Shown piece after piece: positions 46,286 to 56,532 of a DNA stretch of 64,000 bases. The position numbers and the translations under genes are program-made. Positions within the stretch are counted from its first letter, which is position 1; each line of letters begins with the position of its first letter. The stretch spans positions 45,165,682 through 45,229,681 of the forward strand of contig OX344749.2 of NCBI GenBank assembly GCA_947034885.2. The letters run 5' to 3'. The DNA comes from Thuidium tamariscinum. Lineage: Eukaryota > Streptophyta > Bryopsida > Hypnales > Thuidiaceae. The notes below the pieces were generated by a model. It ran no database searches, had not been told where the DNA came from, and saw only the letters and a list, made by a program, of their open reading frames with translations.

Positions 46286-47447
46286 TGTTTTGTAATAAGA
46301 GAGCAAACCTATAATGCCACTGTATGGCTTTTGCAACTACATTTGGAGAAATTCAATATGTTTATCTTGCTAATAACTCATGAAGAACAAAGAGACCTTA
46401 GATGATTTTTTTAAATAAAATTTGTTTGTCCAATTTGATCAATAAATGATCAAGAGTGCAATTCTTATTAAATTTTTGGAGAATGGAAAAGACATTGTGG
46501 GTTGTTATTTTACATCGTCATGTCTTCTTTTCTACAACCCAAATTGATTTAAAAAAAACTACAGATCAATATCATTGTGTTATGTATGTACCTATGGATA
46601 AAAGATCAGATTTTTTGGAGTACTTTTAAGCATTTGTTTTCAGCATTCCAATTTCAATGTATGTATAAAGCATTGCCTACATGAACATCTTTCATCAATC
46701 TTGTCAATGATGACATTTTCTCAAAATTGTGCAATTTTGTTGATCATTTTTTCATAAGAAAGCTACATAAATCTTCTTCATATCAACAATGGCAATCATC
46801 AAAGTTATTCAACACAAATGACGAATTATACTTCTTTCAAGAGCTAGATAGTGATGAAAACAAGAGCTATCCTCAAACACTAACAATCCTTTAGGGATAA
46901 GTGATTGAGCATATTTGGACTTTTGGAGGGCAAGTTTGTTGAGCAAACAAATCTTCTTGTACAAAAATAGATTTAAAAAATATTCCATAATTTTTTACAA
47001 TTTCATTTCCCAAAACAATATTACTATGAATTCTATGGTTGAAGATTCTATTCATCTAGTAATCAAGAGTTAGTTGCAATATTAGGAGACTTGTAGCCAA
47101 TCATAATGCACCACAATTACACTAGGAATTATACCATAATTAATGACTATTCGTTTCTACTTGTATGGAAAGTGAACACCCTCCATCGCTAAAATGGAGG
47201 ATGATTGAGAATGGATAGGCTCTTGCGTAGGCTTAGAAGTGTGAAGAGACTCATTTTGGAAAGAAGGTTTCAAGCAACTTTAGATAGGTGAAAATACAAG
47301 AGAATATGTGTTTTTTGGTGAAATTTTTTTGTGGTTTCCCCTTTCCTCTCGAGTGGGATATACTTTGTAGTTTGGGAAGTAGAATTGGCAAAAAAAAATC
47401 AGCTTCAAAAAAGAAAGAAACAAATATTGTTGCTCTTTTGATGCAAG
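46286..47447. other. AT-rich non-coding stretch
   Basis: Nothing recognisable. Confidence 0.5.
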
Positions 47448-47686
47448 CACTATAGGAAACCCATGTTATATGTGATGTTTTCATTATTTTTTGTAACAAA
47501 TATTAGTAGACATCCAATATTACAACTTTTCTTTCTATGTCAATAATCAACATCCAATATAACATTTCAATGTTACATTGGATGTTATTATTGACATAAA
47601 AACAAAAGTTGTTTTACTGTACATTCACTAAAATGTGTCACAAAAAATAATGAAAATGCCACATAAAACATGTGTTTCTTATGGTG
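47448..47686. mobile_element. CACTA-like MITE, 239 bp
   Basis: The ends are CACTATAGGAAACCCATG and the inverted CATGTGTTTCTTATGGTG, with AAG on both sides (47445-47447, 47687-47689). Inverted similarity continues inward through CATTATTTTTTGT, and the centre is an inverted pair of the type AACATCCAAT. Non-coding. Confidence 0.82.
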
Positions 47687-47727
47687 AAGGAAAGAGTTCA
47701 AGAGTGGTTGCAAAGTTTCTAAGTTTC

Positions 47728-48675
47728 TTAACCCCTAAAGCCCTAAACTGCATTTTTTTGGCAACATAGCGAGTTCAGGCAACTCACTACGAATGCATTT
47801 TTTTTTTCTTTGAAATTTTTACACAACATGTGTCCAAGGAGTAGCTTTTAAGGCCTAATAATTTTCATAACTTTCGATCACACAGTTAGAAAGTTATGGC
47901 ATGATATGTTGTTTTGTTTGAACTGCGGGCAACCTGGGCAGCAAAAAAAACTTCTTTAAAATTATTTTTTCTAAAAATATAAATATGAATTTGGTTTATT
48001 AGATTTTTATCTATGCGGAAAGATTTGATTCATTTCATTTCAATAAATGAGTCAAAAGTTATGAGGAATTTTAGTTTGGGGTAGTTTGTAGGTAGTTAGA
48101 GAATCTTTATTCTACCAAAAAGTTTGAAATTCTGTATTTAATTAAATTTTTAATATTTAAAAAAAACTAAAACATTGGGTGAATATTTTTTATTAAAATA
48201 TTTTTACCATTGGGATTGACATTTTCAATTTTTATAAATAAATTGTTCACAATTTAGTATTTTCAAGCATTTTCTACTACTTTCTACTAACTATTTTTTT
48301 CCCATATGTTATACAATTCCAAATGATTTGAAATTTTTTGAGCATATAGACAACTTCCATTGTAAAATGAATTCGAAGAGTAACCATCATTTTGAGTATT
48401 TTTTCATAAAAATGTGACCTTGTCAAGAGCAGCTGCCCGAATTTTCGCAGGGTTAAAAAAAGGATTTTTGCTTGTTCAAATGTTAATATTTTGCAATCTA
48501 CACAATGGAAATTTCTGAAATTTTTTCCACATATTTTCAAGCCACCTAACTACAAGATCCTATGGTTAAATATGTCAAAAAAATGTTTTTTTTCAAAAAA
48601 AATTGGACTTGTATTAGAAATCACAGTTTTGAAGTGATTTTGGTGGAAACATAGTCAAAAACCTTTAGGGGTTAA
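47728..48675. mobile_element. Inverted-repeat element, 948 bp
   Basis: The left end TTAACCCCTAAAG (47728-47740) is the exact reverse complement of the right end CTTTAGGGGTTAA (48663-48675). The interior is AT-rich with no usable ORF. If TTA/TAA is the target duplication it would fit a Tourist-like element, but this is ambiguous because TTA and TAA are also complementary. Confidence 0.5.
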
Positions 48676-49749
48676 AGCATCTTTAATGCTATGCTTAGGA
48701 AAGACACTATAACAATACGTGCAATTTCTATTCTTGTACCCTTTTTTTCACTGAAGTTTTTCTTGTCTCAAGTACCTCAATGCAACTATGGTATTTGGAA
48801 CTTTGTTGTTAGGATAATAGCTGATTTGAAAAATTACCGATATAGTATAATAGATTTGTTTTGAGGAAAATTTTAAGTAGGATTCAATAGCTAATGGATT
48901 TTAATCCTAACCAAGTTGCACAATTCAAAAGGATTTGCATTTTAAAAATTACTTCCAACTTAGTTTACAATATACAAACTCATCACACTAACCCCACCAA
49001 CTAGTACACTTACAATTACTTCACACTACTAGTAATGTAACACTCAAAATATACTCTAAAATCTCAACTAGACACATGTAGAAGCCAAGAAGTGCCACAT
49101 CCTTGAAAGTAACATGGAAGGTGGTGTTAGCATTGGAGCAAATTTTTTTTTTGTTTCTTTCTTGTAACCAATGTTAAACTTGTCATTAGAATGTGTCTAT
49201 AGAAGGTGGATTGAAGATACTCTTAGAATGTGTAGGGAATAGAGTGTGAAAAAGACATTGACATAGTAATTTAGATTCTCAAAAAAATGTGGTCCAGAGA
49301 TTCTTACAACTTCAAAAAAACAATATGCATAATGCTTGGTTACTAAAGGAGGGTTTGAAAAAAATAGTAGAGGCAACAAAAGTATTATAAATGGATAGGG
49401 AAGTAGAGTTTGGTAATAACACATTGCAATATGCTTTGAGAGATGCTTCATTGACGGCTTGTAAGAAAGTGCTAAAGTCTTATTTGTCATGGAAAAGTTC
49501 ACAAAGATTGGACAATAGACGATTAGAAGAAAGTAGTATTCCTGGTAGTATTTTGCAAAGAGACAAAGATAAATTATTTCAATGTAGATGGAAGGACTAG
49601 GTGTTGATATTGAAGTATATAGTGAAGCTTGATGATTTAGAAGTGATAAAGCATATATTATGTACTAACTGAGGATTACATAGGTCACACTTACATAGAG
49701 ACTTGTACTTGAGTTTGGTATAACAACGGTACTTCAATTTTAATGAAGT
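48676..49749. other. AT-rich stretch before the Tc1-like remnant
   Basis: No gene. A 69-codon frame (49391-49600, +) may be the decayed N-terminal part of the transposase that follows, but it has no recognisable motif. Confidence 0.4.
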
Positions 49750-50010
49750 CATTTTCCAACATGATAATTTGCTTTAGATAAAGTAAAGATTGTTTTTACT
49801 ATTTCAAAGTGACCAATCAAATTCCTAGACCTCAATTCCATTGAACACATTTGGGCAATTTTGGTACATCATTTAATTTCCTATCCAACTCTTATATTGG
49901 TGTCTTACAACTATGGGAGTGTGTGGAGGAGAGTTTTCAAGCCATCAATGTAGAGCAATGTGAAAGATTCTATGCTAGGTTGCTAGCTAGTGTACCCAAA
50001 TTGAATTGCA
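49750..50010 (+). pseudogene. Tc1/mariner-type transposase remnant
   Basis: Fragments in different frames follow the order of a Tc1-type DDE domain: FQHDN (about 49756), then LDLNSIEHIWAIL (about 49828-49866, matching the family's DLNPIE..W signature with the catalytic Glu), then LQLWECVEESFQAI and ERFYARLLASVPK at the C-terminus. Stops and a frame change separate them, and the spacing between catalytic Asp and Glu is about 27 codons instead of about 34, so bases have been lost. It cannot be active. The family cuts and pastes DNA at TA sites. Confidence 0.62.
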
Positions 50011-50824
50011 ATTGCTTTAGCCAATTGCTCATGGCAAGTGGACAAAATCTTAACCACTTTGTACATACTACCTCAATATTTGAATCTATACAAATAGTCA
50101 AATTTGAAATTGTGTGCTTTTAAGTTCTAATGGCAATTTATTTTCAATTTTCTTGAGGTTGAGTATTACTTCATGCTATCAATATTTTATTTTCAAAAAT
50201 TCTTGCTTTGATTCTTTATACTCTATTTGGTTTGTTTCAAACATGTCTATTAGAGCCACTTCAAATCTAATTGAGGTAGTGTTCGAATCTATACTCACTA
50301 TTACCTTAGATTGACTCATTCAAATAGAAACAAGGAGACACCTAGACCCTATTTGCACTTAGAAAACTAAATGGACTTAGAATTAAAAAATCACATGTCT
50401 ATATCTATCTACAAGAAGGATAAAGCTATATTTGGTTATGACAAAATGGGCCAAATCAAGTCATTACTAAATGAAATTTGAAATAATTGTAGAAAAATAT
50501 AAAATGTATATATATTTATAAGCATAGAAAAAATAATGATTTGTTAGAAAGGCACATATTTCTATGCAAGATAGTAAATGCTTAAAAAGCCTAAAAGGCA
50601 CCAAAAGTGGGACTTAAAAGTGGAGCTTGAAGTTTTGGCATTTTGTTGACTCAAATCCAAATTTATCTCTAATTTCAAAGGTATATGCATATTTGAAGTC
50701 ATTATCGAGAGAACAAAAGTCTCCAATAGTATAATACAGTTGTAGTATTGCACAAACATCTATAGAGTTCTTTTCTTGAAGGGCTTCCCAACCACTACCT
50801 TTTCTTTCTTTTTAATTCACATTA
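50011..50824. other. AT-rich non-coding stretch
   Basis: No gene seen. It may include the decayed right end of the Tc1-like element. Confidence 0.45.
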
Positions 50825-51021
50825 CACTATAAAAAAAACTTGTGTTTTAGATGACGAATTTTAGGTGACATTCAATGTAGCAACCTATATTTTTAGTCCA
50901 AACTGACGTCCGCCATAACATCTTAATGTTGTAGCGGACATCAGTTTAGACATAAAAACACATATTGGTACATTAGATTTCACTTAAAATCCATCCTCTA
51001 AATCACAAGTTTCTTATAGCG
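50825..51021. mobile_element. CACTA-like MITE, 197 bp
   Basis: The left end CACTATAAAAAAAACTTGTG matches the inverted right end CACAAGTTTCTTATAGCG with few changes. TTA is duplicated (50822-50824, 51022-51024). The centre is an inverted pair around GACGTCCGC and GCGGACATC. It is similar in plan to the element at 47448. Confidence 0.82.
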
Positions 51022-52678
51022 TTATGCATCAAAAACCTTCAAAAATGAGAGATGTAGCACACCTTCTCAATTTTTTTGTTAGCTAATCATGTGTAAATAC
51101 CTCTTCCACGTCCTCTTCAAATGTGCCATTGCAATTAATGGGTTTCAAAAGTATGTTGTTGAAAACTTGATTAAAAAATATTAGAATGCCTTGTCTATAT
51201 TTTTCAAGATATTATTGTCTAATGATGCTAGCATGTGCTTATGAAAAGATGTGAGCCTAGGAGCCTTGAACCTAATTGTACATATATGCCTACAAATATT
51301 TGAAGGTGTTTATAACATTTATACCTATAACATAGAAAGAGAATATAACATAGGTACCTATAATATGTACACCTATAACTATAGAGGGTGTTTATGATAT
51401 AAGCTCCAAGGCTCATAGATTCTAGCACTCCTCCATTGTTGCCTTGCAAGATCGATTTTATTGGATGTCTTACATGTTTATGATTGTCTTGAAAATTGAT
51501 GGGTATATACCTAGTATAAATTTTATGTATGATGTTAAAATTTGTAATTCAAAGTCTATAGTGCAAAAAATTTCACTAATGGTTCTCAAAGTCTTCTAAA
51601 ATTCAAGGATTTTCTTATTTATAAAAAATTATACTTTAATTGCAATTAGTATCTTGCAATCTATTGCATGTGAAGGTCTAATTTGGCACTCAAGAGTCAA
51701 AATTGAATGTTTATATTAGATTCTCGAGGAGTCATGTCAACTCACTCATGTTACAAGATAAAATGTGACACTTCTTTACAAAAATGACTCAATTTATGAT
51801 TTAAATTCGACTTTCACCTTTGAAGTAGAATCAACTTCACAAAATCTTTATCTAATAAATGTTTAGTTCAAGTTCCTATGGTTGGAGTCTCAAAAATATC
51901 ATCTTGAAAGGTTTTTTAAATCAATGTAGTAAAAAAGGCAATTTTGAATGTTTTTTAAGGAATAAAATGATGCGCATTTCTAGACATTAATTTGTAATCA
52001 CTACTTAATGCAATTCAACAAAAAATTATTAAAAATTGGATGCAAGAATGTTCTTTAGTTTTCAACAATTAGAAAGACAAAAGTACTAAAGTGACATTAG
52101 GAAAAAATTTAGACCTTCGAAGGGCTATTTAAGGGTTGGTTTCTTGAGTTGTGAACTTCTAACTAAAAGCCAAAATATTAAGTTATTAAAAAACTAAAAA
52201 AATATTATTTTAAAATTGTAAAAATAGTAAAAATAATTTTACTATTTTAATAAAAAAATAAAAAAATACTCACAATTTGATATATCACTAGTAGTGCCAC
52301 ATTAGATTTCTAATAGATTTTTAACTTTTGTAGTTTGGATTTATATTGAAAGAGAATTCTACTTAAACATTACTTTTTTAATAACTTTTAAAACTATCTT
52401 GTGCATTTCATGCCTTGTATTTTGTTGAATTTTTAAATTTTAAATTTTTTGTTTTTTGTTTTTTGGCTAGCATTCCTCGTTATTCAAGAATTAATGGCCT
52501 TTCCAAGCCTCAAACTTCTTGTAATGAAGTAGAAAACTTTATCTAAAAAATCCAAACTGAGGGATGTTTCATAATCAAATCCAATTTTCTAAATCTTGGT
52601 TCAAGACTTCAGAGGTGCACTACGTAGAATATTTAGACATCATGTGCATTTAAGCCCCTATCATATGTGGGTCATTGC
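51022..52678. other. AT-rich non-coding stretch
   Basis: No gene. Around 51280-51390 the motif ACCTATAA recurs in low-complexity sequence. Confidence 0.5.
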
Positions 52679-53392
52679 AAGTACTATTTTGTGTCACACG
52701 TTGCATGCTGATCAGTTTTTTGGCCATAACTTTTGTGTTTTAGCTCCAAATGACTCAAGATTTATAGAAAAGGTATCTATAACTATTATACACTTTCCTT
52801 GATTTTTTCATAATTTTCAAAAATATTTTACTATCCAAAAATAGACCCCAATTGGATGTGATACTTGGCAATTTAGGGGTTTTTAGTCCCTAAGCTATAC
52901 CTTTTTTTAATGATTTTGAGATGAAATTTGTATGAAATGGTCTTCTAGTAGATTTCTAGCTCTCCAGGGAAGGATTTAAAAAAAAAGTTAATTTTGTGAG
53001 GTGTGGAGGTCTACAAAGTGAGCTCCCTTCTGCTTGTATTTTGAAACATATAAGATATTATTCTGGTGGTTTTTTTTGTGAATGACCATCTCCATAAAGT
53101 TGTTGCAAATGGTCACTTTTAATTTTTTGAAAATACTTATTTTTACTATTTTTCCCTAATTTTTGAATCAAAGTACCTATTTTCTAGAGATTTTGCACTT
53201 TTCAAGTTCTCCTACTTAGAGAATTTTTCTATCAATTTCCTTCGGTGAAAACCTTCATTTTAGAGGTATATACATTGTTCTTATTTTTAAAAAATTTAAA
53301 AAATTATTTTTTTAATTTTATAGTACTACTGAAAAAATCATGAGTACTATTGTAAAACGCAACAAATAGGACAGGTGTTTCTTGCAATGACC
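52679..53392 (+). mobile_element. 714-bp element with TCATTGCAAG ends, copy 2
   Basis: It starts GGGTCATTGCAAG and ends GGTGTTTCTTGCAATGACC. Ends, internal blocks and length agree with 27243-27971. Non-coding. Confidence 0.65.
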
Positions 53393-53518
53393 AATGTAGG
53401 CTATACAGGTAGATTTGGTGAATTAACATATAGGGCTATATTTATCTAAATTTCTAAATTCATCCTTTTTTAACTACCCTATTTGTATGGACCCTTGTCA
53501 CAATCTTGAATGAATAAA

Positions 53519-54050
53519 GGATCATTGCAAGAAACACCAACCACTTTTGTAGCACTTTGCAAAATTTGTTCTTATCCAATGCTATAACTTTTGATTGATG
53601 AATCCAATGCCCAAACAGAATAAAAACTATTTCTAGAGTTTTTGGTTGCAATCATATTCTATATTTTTTAGAATTAAAAAAAATCATTTTATATTTAAAA
53701 TTTATTTTTGTTAATTTGTCATACTTTCAAAATTATAGTTTTTTTATACAATTGATTGGTTTAAGTTAATGATTTTTGGTTGAAATTTCTGTGGTATGTT
53801 TTTATAGTAAGTAGACATGTCTTTATCAAAAGGCATCTAAAAAAACATTATTTTATGACCTCTACATTAGTGCAAACAGACCTCGCTTACGCGCACACTT
53901 CAAAACATTAGAAATTACTTTGAACTCATTTTTTTAGTCAAATCTCATCACCAAAAAGTCTTCTCAAATGGACAATTTTTAGTTTTGTTCAAAATTGTTT
54001 TTCCTATTTTCTACAAAATTAAAACATCAATGTATGTATTTTCTAGGACA
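53519..54050 (+). mobile_element. Same element family, copy 3, truncated
   Basis: It begins GGATCATTGCAAGAAACACC and follows the copy at 27243 through blocks such as AATCTCATCA and TTTTTAGTTTT. It has no right end and breaks off where the hairpin at 53991-54130 begins. Confidence 0.5.
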
Positions 54051-54130
54051 TCGTCCTAGACATTGAATTCTAGTAAAGAAAATACAAACATTGATGTTTT
54101 AATTTTGTAAAAAATAGGAAAAACAATTTT
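53991..54130. repeat. Near-perfect hairpin, arms of about 54 bp
   Basis: The left arm (53991-54044) and right arm (about 54076-54130) are reverse complements with about two mismatches, around a loop of about 30 bases. It appears to have formed by inverted duplication of the internal sequence of the truncated copy 3 element. Confidence 0.85.
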
Positions 54131-55163
54131 GTTCTGAGGGGTCCCTTTATATACTATCATAATCATTGATTTACTTGGTATTGAGAAGTATTTGGTCTAT
54201 GTTTTTTTGATCAAATACCACTCTACTCACAATATATTATACAACTGCAAAGGGCTTTTAGGCCTTTTAAGGATTAACTATAAGTAGTTGAGCTCCAACC
54301 TATCTATCCTAGATAGGTTGTTTTACCTCCTACGACCCCACTTCTATAAAGAGCTTCAATTGTCTTCTCATTTTTAAATACACTACATTGTACAACTTTT
54401 GAAGCTAATAGCCAATTATATACTTTGAGCCTTGGAATTTTGTAGTAGTAGAAAATGAAATTTTTGATATAGATTGGTTCAAATTGAGTGTGAAAAGAAA
54501 TCCAACCAATTTATGTTCTATATAAGTGGAAAATGAATTAATTCATACTTTGATTAAGGTAGAGGTATCCATAGTCGATCACTTAAACAATTTTCAAGTA
54601 GATAGGCAAGTAAAAACTTTTGCCATGTAGGAAGATATGAAATGTGAATATTGGAATTTTTCAGAATTTCATTCCCAAATTACTATGATTTTTGGGAGCC
54701 AAAAAGTTGTCTAGACTCTTTCAATTCCAATCATAGACTAGGTACATTTCCACTCACTACTCCCTACTTTCTTGCTCACTACTTGGGAATGGGAATCATG
54801 ATCCTATTAAGCCCAACCTTGAAAAAGATGAAAAAAACACAATTTAACTCGTGAAAGATAGACTAGGGGCCGTGGAAATTATGTAATTTGATCCTATATA
54901 GCATCATCTGCTTTGAATAAGCCAAACATACTCATTGGAAGTCAAAAAACTCTTGGAGACTCTCCCCTTTCCACCCTTGATGCGGAGGATTAATAAATAC
55001 ACTTCTATCCTACAAGGAAAGATTCTTTATCATTCATCAACTATAAAATGTCCTTGTTGACATATAAAGGTTAAACTTCAATTGGAAATATGTTCTAGCC
55101 TTAATTGGAAATAGCTACACCATATAGGTTGGATATGGGTCCCTAGTTAGGAATAGGTTCTCC
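54131..55163. other. AT-rich non-coding stretch
   Basis: Nothing recognisable. Confidence 0.5.
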
Positions 55164-55470
55164 TAAGGTAAAAGGCTTTTAAATGGAGTGGGTTCTAAAA
55201 TGGTGCCCTACCTTAAATGTACAATGTTTGTACATGTTTCTTTTTCATAGCCTTTAGTAGTGTATTGACAATGTACATTTTAGCTAGGGCACCATTTAAA
55301 AGCCCTATGCCCTTTCAACTTCAAAATTTGGTAACTAATTCCACAAAGCTCCAAAAAATATGAAACGACTTGGGTTAGATGTCAATTCCACTTGTCTTTC
55401 AAGGAAAATATACTGAAAAATATTTCAAGATGTTTCACCTCTCCAAAATTCAGTTTCAGCTCTCATATGG
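55164..55470 (+). mobile_element. TAAGGTA-family element, copy D
   Basis: It starts TAAGGTAAAAGGCTTTTAAA, runs through GGTGCCCTACC and GACTTGGGTTAGATG, and keeps the family sequence to about 55470. The expected inverted right end is missing, so this copy is truncated or decayed on the right. It gives the uninterrupted version of the site where copy C received its CACTA insertion. Confidence 0.72.
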
Positions 55471-56407
55471 GAAAAGGCAAAACCCGAACAAAACCTGCCG
55501 GCATTTGGCCTTAATTTTCTAACTATTTCTTGGAGGCTACAGTGCCTTACAAAAAGCCAGTCCTTACTAGAGCCATAATAGAACTCCAAGAGTCTCTAAT
55601 TATCTTTCAATGCTCTTGCCATCTGTCGTATGTAATGAATATGCCACCCCACCCGGCGAAGCACCGGGCGCCTCTGGTTCGACTCCGCCATTTACGCCCC
55701 TCGAACGGTTGGGTCACCCTCCTCCCAACTCCAGTCGGAAGCTCCGAAAGTTTTTCGCACTTCGCTTGAATCTGTAATGTCCACATTGCGTCCTGCCTGC
55801 ATTTTGAATTGCCGATTCAATCACTGCTGTCCACTTTGTAATCAATCCGTAGCGCTCTTGTCGATTCTTTCTGTTCACGAAATGGTGCCGTACTGCAAAA
55901 GATAGGTGGAATAAAGATCTTCTGAGTGGAATTGGGAGCAGTTTTTAAAATTTTGAGCTTACGGAGGTTGCAATTTAGGGCAAGGGATTCTGGAGTTGTT
56001 TTTTTATGATTATTTCTGCAGGTGGCGTAATGCAAGGGACTGTGAGTGAGAGAATTGGTGGAATTGCGTGACAGTTGCCAAAATGTGTGGTAATGTGCCT
56101 CTCGTAGGGTTTACGGTTCAGTCTCGGAGGTTTTCTGGTGGTTAGGGGATTTCTGGTGCGCATCCAGTTGAGAGGGGATTCGTTTTTCTATGGAAGTCAT
56201 TTTGCGAAGAAGGAGTTCTGAATTGCAACTGGCTCGAATTCCGGATTTGCGAAGGTTTTGGTGTATCGTGATTTTGATTGATTCGGGAAATAGAAGTAAT
56301 TTGGATTTAGTTGAAAGAATTTTTGGTTCGTGGAGTAGCGTACTCACGATGATAGGATCTTTATAGCTATCCTCCAGCTGAGCTCGTTGATTAGGAGTTA
56401 TTTTTCT
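55471..56407 (+). other. Promoter and leader region of the phospholipase gene
   Basis: GC content rises towards the gene. No clear TATA box was fixed. A GGTTCGACTCC sequence (about 55676) looks like an RNA polymerase III B box but lacks a tRNA fold. Short - strand frames here have no motif. Confidence 0.4.
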
Positions 56408-56440
56408 ATGGAGGAGATGTGGATTTCCAGCTTGCTTTAA
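56408..56440 (+). promoter_or_regulatory. Upstream ORF in the phospholipase leader
   Basis: An 11-codon frame (ATG at 56408, second in-frame ATG at 56417, TAA at 56438) lies about 90 bp before the main start at 56533. It is in a different frame from the main coding sequence. If included in the transcript it could lower translation of the phospholipase. Confidence 0.4.
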
Positions 56441-56532
56441 TTCTGGATCTGCGATTTTGTTGTGATTGGCTCGCGGAGGGAGGTAGAAGTATTGTCGCTT
56501 TCGTTGAAGGAGTTTTTTTTAGTGTACTCCCG

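Noticed and set aside
55640..55720. GGTTCGACTCC resembling a tRNA B box near a GC-rich patch
   Set aside because: The bases around it do not form a T-arm stem, and no acceptor stem, anticodon arm or A box at proper spacing could be found.
56419..56532. N-terminal extension of the phospholipase frame to 56419
   Set aside because: The extended frame opens with GTG, not ATG. The first in-frame ATG is 56533, in a good plant start context.
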